Source of the DNA: Struthio camelus
Taxonomy: Eukaryota; Chordata; Aves; Struthioniformes; Struthionidae
Direction: 5' to 3'
Length of the DNA: 64,000 nucleotides
Assembly (NCBI RefSeq): GCF_040807025.1
Contig: NC_090981.1
Span: 3,732,501 to 3,796,500, forward strand
Shown: positions 35,541 to 45,848 of the stretch, piece by piece
Numbering within the stretch: position 1 is the stretch's first letter
Layout of the letters: the number at the start of each line of letters is the position of its first letter
Notes under the pieces: model-generated
What the model was told of the DNA's origin: nothing
Databases searched by the model: none
The model's input: the letters and a program-made list of their open reading frames with translations, nothing else
Made by a program: the position numbers and the translations under genes

Positions 35541-38500
35541 GCCACACTTGCCTAAGCCAGTGAGCTCTCAAACTCAACCTAGCTCTACCTAGTGCTGCTG
35601 CACTAGAGACCCCTAACTGCTCGTCTACTGAAGTTTTGCCATCAATTTACTGTGGAGTTCAAAGGTAACACAGATGTGGTAGGGTATTTTTCTACCCTAT
35701 TCACAAATATTAGCTTTCTGGGAGTCTTTTATTTTCTAAGCTATTCATTTAATCTACATGTAGAACTTGAAAGAGCTAGATAATAGCAGTCAACATAGAT
35801 GTGAAAGAATTTCAAACACTTTATTTTTGGAAGATTCAATTTGAGCTAATTTTGTATGGGGGTGCAGTGAATCAACAAAATGATTTCATATCAGTAGAAG
35901 AAATATTTCGCATCCAGACCTTTGATGAGCCAGATATCACTGACATAATGGTGTGGTATAAGGAAAAAGGAGATACTGCTAATTTTTTTCTAAGCCAGAT
36001 CCTGTGGGGACATGCTAATACAAGTCACCACAACTTACGATCAGTGATGCTTACTGAAAAGTGAGACATGGGAGATTTGGACACTCAAGATCTTTGTTCT
36101 ATACAGAAGCAAGCATGATTCCCAGAGCAAAAGCCACACATTGCCCTTGGGAATTAAAAGATTGGCTCTTTTTTATTTGTTTGTTTATTCAATTTTGCTG
36201 CCTTTTTTCTTTCACTGATTGCTAAAAAGAGAAGAAAAAAATCACCATCTACTGAGACTAATGAACAATGTTCTTTTCTTTTATAAGGGGCGAGAGGGAG
36301 TTTGTCTTTTTACATGCCAAAAAAATGACTAAAGCAATCTGCTTCACACTGCGATGTTTGTGTGTGCCGACTATGTGATTTGTTAAAGCTCACTTCTGAA
36401 ACCCTAACAATGAGCATACACATTGGAAATGCTGCCTGCTTCCTGGGCCTCTGTTTCTAGGCCCACAAGTTTTTTGTTTTGTTTTGTTTTCCTCTCTCCT
36501 ATCCCTCCTTCTCGCCCTTGTGTGCTCTCTCTGGCTGCAACTCAGCAGCACATGTAAACATGCTTGTGGTTAGTTATGCACTGTGTAAAGTCTCATTGAT
36601 TTTAATGAGTTGAACATGTGTCCTCAGTTAAGAGTCACTGAATGGAGATGGGGCTGAGCACCTTGATTTTGTCTTGCTGTATCTCCTAGGCCACAGCTGC
36701 ACAGTGCAGGAGCTTTCAGCAGCAATACTGCCAAAGCCCTCTCTTTCATCAGCCTGTCCACAGACACTGCAGCATGAGAAGAGAAATTAGTAACCTTAAT
36801 GCTAGTGCTGTTACTGAAACCACAGCCTCGCTCCTTATCTCCTCGTGGTCTTGGCTCTCTCTCTCCTTTCCAATCTGCACCATTCAGCCAAGGCTTGATC
36901 TACCTTTTCCGTTTCTTTTTTTCTTCAGTTCCTTTCCCCTTTTCTTGCATTGCAATAGGCAATTCCTCTACCACAGAGTTCTAATCTTCACATCTATTCC
37001 CTCCAAGTCCAGCAAGTCTTTGCCACTTTATTGGGTTCACCTGACCAGTATTTTTTGTATAACGCTCACAGGTCCTTTCAGGGAAAAGGGCAGAAGATAC
37101 CAGAATTTCTCTGTGCGCTCTGCAAATTTCTGTGATCATTTGTTTTAGGCAGCCCCTATGGGAGAACTGAATCATCAGTCCAGAGCCATATCCCAGAAAA
37201 TTTATTGCCACTCCATTTGCAGAATGTGAAACCTTTCAAGACACAGTCCCACAAGCAGCATGCAGAACCGTGACATTTTAAACAGGCTCCCTATACCCTT
37301 TAAGCACATTCACCCATCCATGATAAATATAGCCAGAAGCAGCAGAGCCCATGATTCATGACTGCAGTACGTACCGGCCTGGTTCCTCTTTCTAACAGAA
37401 ACGTGAATCAGTTAGGTATAGCTACTGAATTGAGTGATTAAGAAGTATCACTTCACTGCAGGACTAATGGAGATGAAGCAGCAGGTGGTGATTACTTTTT
37501 CCTTGTGAGGCCAAACAGATTTTGCAGACAGGGCAGAATTAGTGTCACTGCATAAGCCTCCCCCCTTTCAGTCTTGGGAAACCACAGAGCTTGCCTCAGC
37601 TGTCCTGAACAGCCATGCTTCAGCAGGAAGAAGGAGACCCAGCAAGTTTAACAACACAACAAACCCTGTTTTATTATTAATGGTCACAAACAGCTGTCTT
37701 TCCTTTAATCCCCCTTCCTCAGGTGGCTGGGACTTGCTGCCAAGCTCTGGGAAGAGGATGGTGGCAGCTGGCTCCGCTCCCCCGACCGGCCCAGGGCAGC
37801 AAGGTGCTCCCAGCAGCCCCTCATGGATGCCAAACAACTGCTGGGGGTCCCGAGAGGGAAAAGGCAGCTGCCAGCCCCCAGTGACTGTCAGATGCACGTC
37901 TTGCATCACCCACTTGCAGTGCAAGCAGCAGGGAAAGAAGGGGAGTATCCTGAGATGGAGGAGCAGGCCCAGAGAAAGTTCAGGAGACCAGGAAAAACGG
38001 GTTGGCCCTAGTGTACAGACTTTCAAAGTATCTCTGGACACATGCTGCCCCATTTTTATTTTGGCCTTTGTGTATGGTAGCTTGAACTCTGTTCTTTTTC
38101 CTGCTCTGTAGAAAGTAGGTGGGTAGCCCTGAGGACCTGAATTTGAAAATTTTATGAGCCTTTCAAAATCACTTGCTGATGTCTGACTATTTTAAGAAAG
38201 CACTTACTGCAGTTGCACAAGTAGGTACATGCATGTGTACAAAAACAAGTTCCCTGACTGTTTCTGTGCACGGATGTTGTAGCTCTGTTTGTCTGGGGCC
38301 TCAGAATTCTTTTTGAGAGGCTGATCTGAGCATCACACCAGTGTTACACTGCTTCACATGCAATAAATCCTCACATCATCACTGAAACTTACCCTACTCA
38401 AATACACAGAAGTGCATCCCTGTTTGATCAAGACTATTCACCTGCTGTAACTCTTCGCACCAAGCGTTCAACAGTTCTGCACTATTGCGGAGGTGCATTT

Positions 38501-39778
38501 CATTTTTAAAAAAAGTTGCCATGGAAGAAGTAGCAATCTGATGCTCAAATCTGGCACAGAATTTCAAAATAAATAGTGAGCAACATAAGACATGACTCAT
38601 TCATCTTATTACAGGGTTTTTTGCCAGTGCAGTTGAATGAAGCGAAAGAAAACAAAGAGGCACAAGCAAGGCAATCAGGTAGATGAGGAAATGTCAGGTT
38701 TCCTCCTGACCTATTTTCAAACAAGAGAAATGTCTTTCCTCAGAGCTGATACCAGATGATGCCCCCAATTAGTCTGTATATTAAGTAAATATGAGGTGGG
38801 GGCACTCAAAGTGTCTGCTTTCCATTCTGCTACATTGGGTTCAAGTGTATTACCTTAATGTAATAGCCAAAACATTCCTATTTATGAATGACTGCACAAG
38901 CTATAGTGCTCCTCACCAAAGTTTTTTTTTTTACAAGTAGGCCTGATTCTCCTCTCCATTACTCCAGCTTTACATCTATGTAGTTCTGTTGATTTTAATC
39001 AGGGTGACATTAGGATTCTTGATTTCAACAAGAAAAGCAGCTCTGCAGTTTGGAAAACCTGAACTGCTTAAAAATCATGAGTCATTTACAATCTGTTGTC
39101 TATAAGGTCTTTGCTAGCAAAATACATCTTCTCATAGCCTACATTATAAAGCTGAGCTCAGTATTAACCTGAGGAAAAGAGTGGTAACTGCTGTGCTGAA
39201 CAAGCGCACTGTCAGACTGTCCTCTCTCACTGCACAATGTCATGCTGACTGCAGGCATTATGGAGATGTGGGGAGGATAATGCAAGGCAAACGCACCAGG
39301 CAGGGCTTAGTTGTGTCTCCCAGCTTCTTTCTTATCAGGGAGTAGGCAGGCTGGAAAGCCAAATGATGAATGCAGAGCTTCCTCCAAAATATGTTATTGA
39401 TTAGTAACCGAAGTAAGGGAAAAGGCTAAGATGCTGGACAGTACATGGACATTAAGAGGGCCCTGCTGAAGTCAATAATCTTGGAGTGATTTGGCTGAAA
39501 AAAATAGACGAGCTGAATTCATATGACAACTATGTCATTTTGCAGGAGCTGAAGATTTTTGCCCATACAGTTAAATATCACACATTTCACTAAGCCTGGT
39601 CTTGTGATACAGGACATCACAGGCAAATGAGATCCTGCTCAGGCACTATTGCTTGGTCTCAATACTGGGAGAGAAGGCCTACCAATTTGTTTGGGACAAC
39701 TGTGCCAGACAACACTACATTGTGAGAAGCCAATTTTCAGTTCCCTCCTTTTGAAGTATTCATGCTGAATATCATCCC
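35541..39778. other. Stretch without a recognisable gene, left of the CR1 element
   Basis: It contains an 87-codon frame at 35801-36064 and a GC-richer pocket at 37542-38111 that is open on both strands. A short old-repeat-like tract lies near 38941-39010 (GCCTGATTCTCCTCTCCATT). None gives a recognisable product. Confidence 0.4.
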
Positions 39779-40150
39779 AGAGCGCAGCCAACAGAGGCAG
39801 CGAACAGACGCAGCAGTTTGCGCAGCAGTGTCTGGGCTCTGCCTGGGCCTTTTGTGGGCCTTGTTGGGAGTTGTGGAGACTTTCTGGGGACCCCCGAGGA
39901 ACTAGACGGTGCTTGCTGCTAGCAGGAAGGGAGAGCTAGGCAAGGACTCCTGCAGGGGGCCTTGACTTAACTTCTCCTGGGAAGTCCTAGCTAGGTGGGG
40001 CTGCTGCTAAGGAGCTCTCTGGGCTGCCCTGGTCAGAGGGAGTTGGGGCTTTTGTTTCAGGTGGCTCCTGATTGGGTGGGTCAAGCACCCTTGTGAGTCA
40101 CTGCTAGGCAGAGGCCTAGATAAGAGCCAGGCCTAGAGCACAGCTCCCAG
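39779..40150 (+). promoter_or_regulatory. CR1 5' leader (internal promoter region)
   Basis: GC-rich, non-coding sequence ahead of ORF1. In LINEs this region carries the internal promoter. I cannot point to individual factor sites. Confidence 0.5.
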
Positions 40151-41305
40151 ATGCAGCAGTTTGTGCAGAAGGGGTGCCAGAAGGCAAAGAAGGCACCTCT
40201 CCATTTTGCACAGTGGTGTGTCCTTCCCCGGGGCATGGTCATGACACGCCGCAGAGCACGTTCCCCAGTGGCTGCTGGAGGTGCTGCATCGGCTGTGTCT
40301 GAGGCTTCAACCCAGACAGACCCTCAGACAGCAGATGCAGCTCTGCAGGTGTCAGGCTGCAGGGAGTGCCTGGGGCCTCTCCGTGAGGCCTGGGCTGACA
40401 GTCAGCTCTCCTGTGTGAGGTGTGCTGTGGTTGACCAGTTGCGTCACCAGGTAAAGGAGTTACGGGAGGAGGTTAGTAGGCTGCGTAGCATCCGAGAGGA
40501 TGAGCGGGAGATTGACAGGGCGTTCTCGGAGACTGTTCAGCTCCAGGAGTCCCCAGCCCCCACTGCAGCGGAGTTGTCAGAGGGCTCAGCACCATGTGTA
40601 AAGGTGCATCATAACGCTGTTGAAGAGAGCTGGAAGCTGGTGACCTCTCGTAGAAGGAGAAAGGCTCTTGCTCCTCCTCAAGACTTACCCTTGAAGAACA
40701 AGTTTAGTGCCCTCCAAGCTGAGGAGGAGCTGGGCACGGCTCCAAGGGAGGCAACTGGCCTGGCAGACCCTGTGCCGTGCAGGAACCCCTGGAAGAAGCG
40801 GCGAGTGATTGTTGTGGGTGACTCCCTGCTGCAGGGGACAGAGGCACCTCTCTGCTGACCTGACCTCTTGTCCAGAGAGGTTTGCTGCCTGCCAGGGGCT
40901 CGAATGAGAGATGTCGTGGAAAGACTGCCAAGGCTTGTCCACGCATCGGACTACTACCCTCTGCTGATCTTCCATGTGGGCGCTAACGACATGGAAGGCA
41001 AACTGGAAACCATCAAACAGGACTTCAGAGCTCTGGGAATGGTGGTGAAGGGTCTGGGAGCCCAGGTTGTTTTCTCCTCAATCTTGCCTGTGAGGGGAAA
41101 GGACAGGAGGAGGAGTAGATGAGTTTTCCAAGTTAACAGCTGGCTGCGCCGCTGGTGTTGGCAACAGGGCTTTGGTTTCTATGACCATGGGACCCTGTTT
41201 GAAGATCAACAGCTGATGGGGAGCGATGGGATCCACCTTACCAAGTGGGGCACGCACGTCTTTGCCAACAGATTGGCCAGCCTGGTAAGGAGGGCTTTAA
41301 ACTAG
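40151..41305 (+). pseudogene. CR1 ORF1: Cys-cluster, coiled coil and SGNH esterase domain, two in-frame stops
   Basis: One reading frame runs from ATG 40151 to TAG 41303-41305, interrupted by TGA at 40856-40858 and at 41120-41122. Residues 70-91 hold a CX2C...CX2C cluster (Cys 70, 73, 88, 91), a possible zinc knuckle or finger. Residues 94-125 look like a charged coiled coil. From residue 223 comes an SGNH/GDSL esterase-type domain. VVGDSLLQGT is block I, HVGANDM (about 40973-40993) is the Gly-x-Asn-Asp block III, and DGIHL (41225-41239) is the Asp-x-x-His block V. Esterase-bearing ORF1 proteins are known in CR1-group LINEs; they are thought to act in the ribonucleoprotein. The esterase blocks continue in the same frame past both stops, so these are point changes, not frameshifts. 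Both TGAs could be CGA changed by CpG decay. Confidence 0.85.
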
Positions 41306-41369
41306 GCAAGATGGGGGAAGGGGAGTGGTATAGTGGCAGGGGAGTCAGTAAAACACCACTCAAGTCAGG

Positions 41370-42142
41370 ATGCTATGGGCTTTTTAGGAAAGACAGGCCA
41401 GGAAGGGGAGGTGGTGGAGTTGCCCTTTATGTGAGGGAGCAGCTAGAATGTGTGGAGCTCTGCCTCGGGGTGGATGAAGAGCAAGTTGAGAGCCTATGGG
41501 TAAGGATTAAAGGGCAGGGTAACATGGGTGACACTGTTGTGGGGGTTTACTACAGGCCACCTGACCAGGAAGAAGTCATCGATGAGGCCTTCTACCGACA
41601 GCTGGAAGTAGCCTCACGATCACAGGCCCTGGTTCTCATGGGAGACTTCAACCACCCTGACATCTGCTGGGAAGAGAGCAAAGCTAGACACAAACAGTCA
41701 AAGAGGTTCCTGCAGAGCATTGAGGATAATTTCTTGACCCAGGTGGTGGAGACGTCAACAAGGAGAGGTGTGCTGCTGGACCTTATACTAACAAGCAAAG
41801 AAGGGCTGGTTGGAGATGTGCAGGTTGGGGGCAGCCTTGGCTGCAGTGACCATGAGATGGTGGAGTTCAGGATCCTGGGAGGAGGGAGCAGGGCAATAAG
41901 TAGGATCACAACCCTGGACTTCAGGAGAGCAGACTTGGGCCTCTTCAGGGACCACCTTGGAGGAATCTCATGGGGTAGGGCCCTAGAAGGAAGAGGGGTC
42001 CAAGAAAGCTGGTTAATATTCAAGCATCACTTCCTCCAGGCTCAAGATCCTTGCATCCCTCTGAGCAAGGAATCCAGCAAAGTGGGCAGGAGACCTGCAT
42101 GGATGAGCAAGGAACTCCTGGCAAAACTCAGAGAAGAAGGAA
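41370..42142 (+). pseudogene. CR1 ORF2, N-terminal part: truncated APE-type endonuclease
   Basis: The frame that is open over 41245-42231 becomes LINE endonuclease from about GCYGLFRKDRPG onward. It shows GGGVALYVRE, YYRPP, GDFNHPDICW and SDHEM, which are middle and C-terminal blocks of the apurinic-type endonuclease. The N-terminal third, with the catalytic Asn and Glu blocks, is missing. The sequence before about 41370 is the ORF1 end and spacer read out of frame, so a deletion has joined the spacer to the middle of the domain. Near 42127-42140 the coding frame moves by one base into the reverse-transcriptase frame. The first ATG at 41245 lies inside ORF1 and is not a real start. Confidence 0.85.
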
Positions 42143-43996
42143 GTGTACAGAATGTGGAAAAGGGGACAGGCCCCTTGGGAGGAATACAGGGACGTTGTCA
42201 GAGCGTGCAGGGATGCGACAAGGAAGGCTAAGGCCCATTTGGAATTAAATCTGGCAAGGGATGTCAAGGACAACAAGAAGGGCTTCTTCAAATACATCAA
42301 TAGCACAAGGAAGACTAGGGAAAATGTGGGCCCGCTGCTGAATGGGGCAGGTGCCCTGGTGACGAAGGATACAGAGAAGGCAGAGTTATTGAATGCCTTC
42401 TTTGCTTCAGTCTTTTCTGCTAAGGCCAGTCCTCAGGAATCCCAGACCTTGGAGACAAGAGAGGAAGGCTGGAGAAAGGAAGACTCTCCCTTGGTGGAGG
42501 AGGATCAGGTTAGAGATCTTTTGTCCAAACTTGACATCCATAAATCCATGGGCCCCGATGGGATGCACCCACGAGTGCTGAGGGAGCTGGCGGATGTTAT
42601 CGCTAGGCCACTCTCCATCATCTTTGAAAGGTCCTGGAGAACAGGAGAGGTGCCTGAGGACTGGAAGAAAGCCGATGTCCCGCCAGCCTTCAAAAAGGGT
42701 GAGAAGGAGGAGCCAGGGAACTACAGGCCTGTCAGCCTCACCTCCATCCCTGGGAAGGTGATGGAACAGCTCCTCCTGGAGGCCATCTCTAAGCATGTGG
42801 AGGACAGGAAGGTGATCAGGAGTAGTCAGCATGGATTCACCAAGGGGAAATCATGCTTGACCACTCTGATAGCCTTCTATGATGGAATGACTGGCTGGGT
42901 AGATGAGGGGAGAGCAGTGGATGTTGTCTCCCTGGACTTCAGCAAGGCTTTTGACACTGTCTCCCATCACATCCTCCAAGGCAAGCTCAGGAAGTGTGGG
43001 CTAGATGAGTGGACAGTGAGGTGGATTGAGACCTGGCTGGATGGCCGAGCTCAGAGGGTTGTGGTGAATGGCACAGAGTCTAGTTGGAGGCCTGTGGCTA
43101 GTGGTGTCCCCCAGGGGTCAGTCCTGGGTCCAGTGTTGTTCAATATATTCATCAATGACCTGGAGGAAGGGACAGAGTGCCCCCTCAGCAAGTTTGCGGA
43201 TGATACTAAACTGGGGGGAGAGGCTGAGACACCAGAGGGCTGTGCTGCCATTCAGAGGGACCTGGACAGGCTGGAGAGCTGGGTGGAGAGGAACCTCCTG
43301 AAGTTCAACCAAGGCAAGTGCAGGGTCCTGCACCTGGGGAGGAATAACCCCATGCCCCAGGACAGGCTGGGGGCTGACCTGCTGGAGAGCAGCTCTGCCG
43401 AGAAGGACCTGGGAGTGCTGGTGGACAACAAGTTGACCATGAGCCAGCAGTGTGCCCTTGGGGCCAAGAAGGCCAAGGGTATCCTGGGCTGCATGAGGCA
43501 GAGTGTTGCCAGCAGGTGGAGGGAGGTGATCCTGCCCCTCTACTCAGCCCTGGGGATGCCTCCCCTGGAGTCCTGTGTCCAGTGCTGGGCTCCCCAGTAC
43601 AAGAGAGACATGGAGCTCCTGGAGAGAGTCCAGCGGAGGGCTACCAAGATGATTAGAGGGCTGGAGCACCTCTCCTATGAGGAAAGGCTGAGGGAGCTGG
43701 GCCTGTTCAGCCTGGAGAAGAGAAGATTGAGAGGGGATCTCATCAACTTGTACAAGTATCTGAAGGGGGAGTGTCAAGAGGATGAGGCCAGACTCTTCTC
43801 CGTGGTGCCCAGCAACAGGACAAGAGGCAACGGGCAGAAACTGAAACACAGGAAGGTCCGTCTGAACCTGAGAAAAAACTTCTTCACTGTGAGGGTGACA
43901 GAGCATTGGAACAGGTTGCCCAGAGAGGTGGTGGAGTCTCCTTCGCTGGAGATATTCAAAACCCGTCTGGATGTGATCCTGGGCAATGTGCTCTAG
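42143..43996 (+). pseudogene. CR1 ORF2, C-terminal part: intact reverse-transcriptase frame (617 codons)
   Basis: This reverse transcriptase copies the element RNA at the target site. Visible motifs include [22 protein letters not shown], motif A DFSKAFD (codons 265-271, 42935-42955), [10 protein letters not shown] (from codon 321) and motif C FADD (codons 351-354, catalytic Asp codons at 43199-43204). The C-terminal thumb and tail region runs to ...LDVILGNVL and TAG at 43994. There is no stop in 617 codons. The first Met (42143) is internal to the original protein, because the frame continues from the endonuclease part across the frameshift. Confidence 0.9.
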
Positions 43997-44000
43997 GTGA

Positions 44001-44016
44001 CCCTGCTTGAGCAGGG
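44001..44016 (+). other. CR1 3' hairpin
   Basis: CCCTGCT-TG-AGCAGGG is a perfect 7-bp stem with a 2-base loop, just after the ORF2 stop. A conserved stem near the 3' end is the likely recognition site of CR1 reverse transcriptase. The same stem (loop CA) is in the copy at the window's right end. Confidence 0.75.
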
Positions 44017-44077
44017 AGGTTGGACTAGATGATCTCCAGAGGTCCCTTCCAACCTAAACGATTCTGTGATTCTGTAA

Positions 44078-45337
44078 TATGTTTGATATATCTTTGGTGG
44101 TTTGATACATCTTTTGGTTCTCATGCCCTGTTCTATGTGACCTTTCAGGCTAGTAATATTGATTTGGAGGCCTGATGCCATTTAATACATGGGTTTCATA
44201 ATGTATGAAGAACCTGCATGCTTTTTTTTTGTTCTTCAGTAGATTTTCAACTATCTAATTTAGGCACGCTCTCTGCTAAGACCAAGGAGGGATAATAAGG
44301 GCTTTAATAGTTTTGTTTGTTTTAAATAATGTGCCCAATGTTAAGAAGAAAAAATTAAATTAATTTAGGCACAGAAAACTTCACATAAAAATCTGCCTGA
44401 AGCAGGCCTTCTCACAATGTTGTTAACATACCTTCTGCTTTCACTGAGATAGAGCCCCTCGTTATTAGGCAGAAGGCTAAATGTTCAAACTTTACGCTGT
44501 GGTATTATGTATAAAAAATTCCCACCTATACACTAGGTTTAAAAAAAAAAAAAAGCTGAGAGCTTTACCATAGTTTTGAAGTTCTGAGATATTATTTTGA
44601 TGGGAAGGACAAACATACAAAAATAGACAAATATAGGAGAATGGCATGGAGTGCTCAAGCACAGGGATGAGGGGCTCACAGATATGTCCTATAGACCTGT
44701 ATATCCTGTGAATCTATCTTCTCCTTCAGATAATTTCCAGTTGTCCTTCATCAGTTGTGTGGAGATAGTTGTCACTGAGAACTGCTATCCACAAGCTACT
44801 GGCATTCCTGAGCCTGGAAACACCTCATGATGCCCTCCTCCTTCCCATTCAGTAGAAGCAAGAAAATATGGAAATTATCAAGCCAGGCTACTTTGCAGCT
44901 TCAAATCAGTAAGCATTTTCCACTGATAAATAGGACAAGAATTCTACTTTCCTTTTATTCATCTACATCAACCTCCTGAGGAAAGTTTTCCTCCGATTAG
45001 TCCAAAGCATTTTACCCTTTTTGTGTCACATCCTTAAATAAAATATTTTACTTATATACAAAACTGTTCCACACACTGACTCAGATATCACAGACCAAAG
45101 CTGTATTTTTGTTTTCATGTTTTACCAGCTTTCTTATTGCCTTTAGCCTGAGCTGTATAGGAGAAATTATTCCAAAAATGTAACCTAGTTTTAAAACTGG
45201 TTATAGCTGCAGCTCACAGAAGCCTTGAGCATACAAAAATATTCATACAAACAACTTGTCAAATTTTCACAAAATGGATTTCACTGAAATCATACTAATA
45301 ATTAAAGTTTTGTCTATTTTATACTGCCATCCATACA
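44078..45337. other. AT-rich spacer without a recognisable gene
   Basis: It lies between the CR1 tail and the third solo LTR. It holds a poly-A run near 44540 and nothing else I can support. Confidence 0.4.
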
Positions 45338-45342
45338 ACAGC
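45338..45342. repeat. Target-site duplication ACAGC (left copy)
   Basis: ACAGC precedes TGTTAGAAAAGG and recurs at 45844-45848 right after ...CCATAACA. Confidence 0.8.
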
Positions 45343-45843
45343 TGTTAGAAAAGGGAGCTAATTTAGCTCTCGCCCAGCTTAGCACTAGCGCCTAAAGTAG
45401 ACGAAGCCTGCAGGCCGCAGGAGTGAGTTGTAAATGAGCTCGAGGGACATCGCTGAGGATGCGACTGCAAACCCAGCTCGAACCAGCCCTCAAGGACACA
45501 GCACACAACGGCCAGAGGTAACCGTCAACCTTGGGATAAGAGAAGGCACCGTGAAGCAGGAACACAGCAACCGTCCCGGGATGTAGATGTGAACCAATCC
45601 AGAGGAAAGAGACCACCGACTCAGTAAAGAAGATTGGGAGAGACTGTCACGGGCAGGCGGGGAAATTTCACTGTAAGGAGTATAATTGCCCCAAAATTTC
45701 TTTGTTTGGGGTCCCTCCCCGGAGGCACCCAGCTTGAGCTGTTACTTTGCTGTACCGTCATTTAAATAAATAATTAAATTCGCTGCTAGACGTACGTGAG
45801 ACTCTGCTCCTCGGAAACCTAGGGTCGGACTGTTTCCATAACA
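45343..45843 (+). mobile_element. Solo LTR, family B (501 bp), plus orientation
   Basis: The termini TGTTA...TAACA are a perfect 5-bp inverted pair of TG...CA type, flanked by a perfect 5-bp duplication. An AATAAA at 45765-45770 lies about 75 bases before the 3' end, with a TATAATT at 45681-45687 upstream, so the element reads on the plus strand. CpG content is well above that of the flanks. TGT...ACA ends with 5-bp duplications suit an ERVL-like (class III) retrovirus, but no coding region remains to confirm it. It is unrelated to the two family A LTRs. Confidence 0.75.
45765..45770 (+). promoter_or_regulatory. Polyadenylation signal in the family B LTR
   Basis: AATAAA within AT-rich sequence, followed by a GC-richer tail to the LTR end, as expected for the R-U5 part. 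Confidence 0.5.
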
Positions 45844-45848
45844 ACAGC
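45844..45848. repeat. Target-site duplication ACAGC (right copy)
   Basis: Exact match to 45338-45342. Confidence 0.8.

Larger units (their letters stand above)
39779..44077 (+). mobile_element. Nearly full-length CR1 LINE retrotransposon
   Basis: A GC-rich block of about 4.3 kb in AT-rich surroundings. In order it has a 5' leader (about 39779-40150), ORF1 (40151-41305), ORF2 remnants (about 41370-43996) and a short 3' UTR. The 3' UTR has the hairpin CCCTGCTTGAGCAGGG and terminal ATTCTGTG repeats. Most bird CR1 copies are heavily 5'-truncated, so a copy retaining its leader is uncommon. It is dead as an autonomous element: two stops in ORF1, a missing endonuclease N-terminus and a frameshift in ORF2. 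The 5' boundary is placed where base composition changes; no target duplication is evident, as usual for CR1. Confidence 0.9.

Noticed and set aside
41245..41369. ATG at 41245 as the ORF2 start
   Set aside because: It lies within the esterase block V coding region of ORF1 in another frame. Similarity to endonuclease begins only after about 41370.
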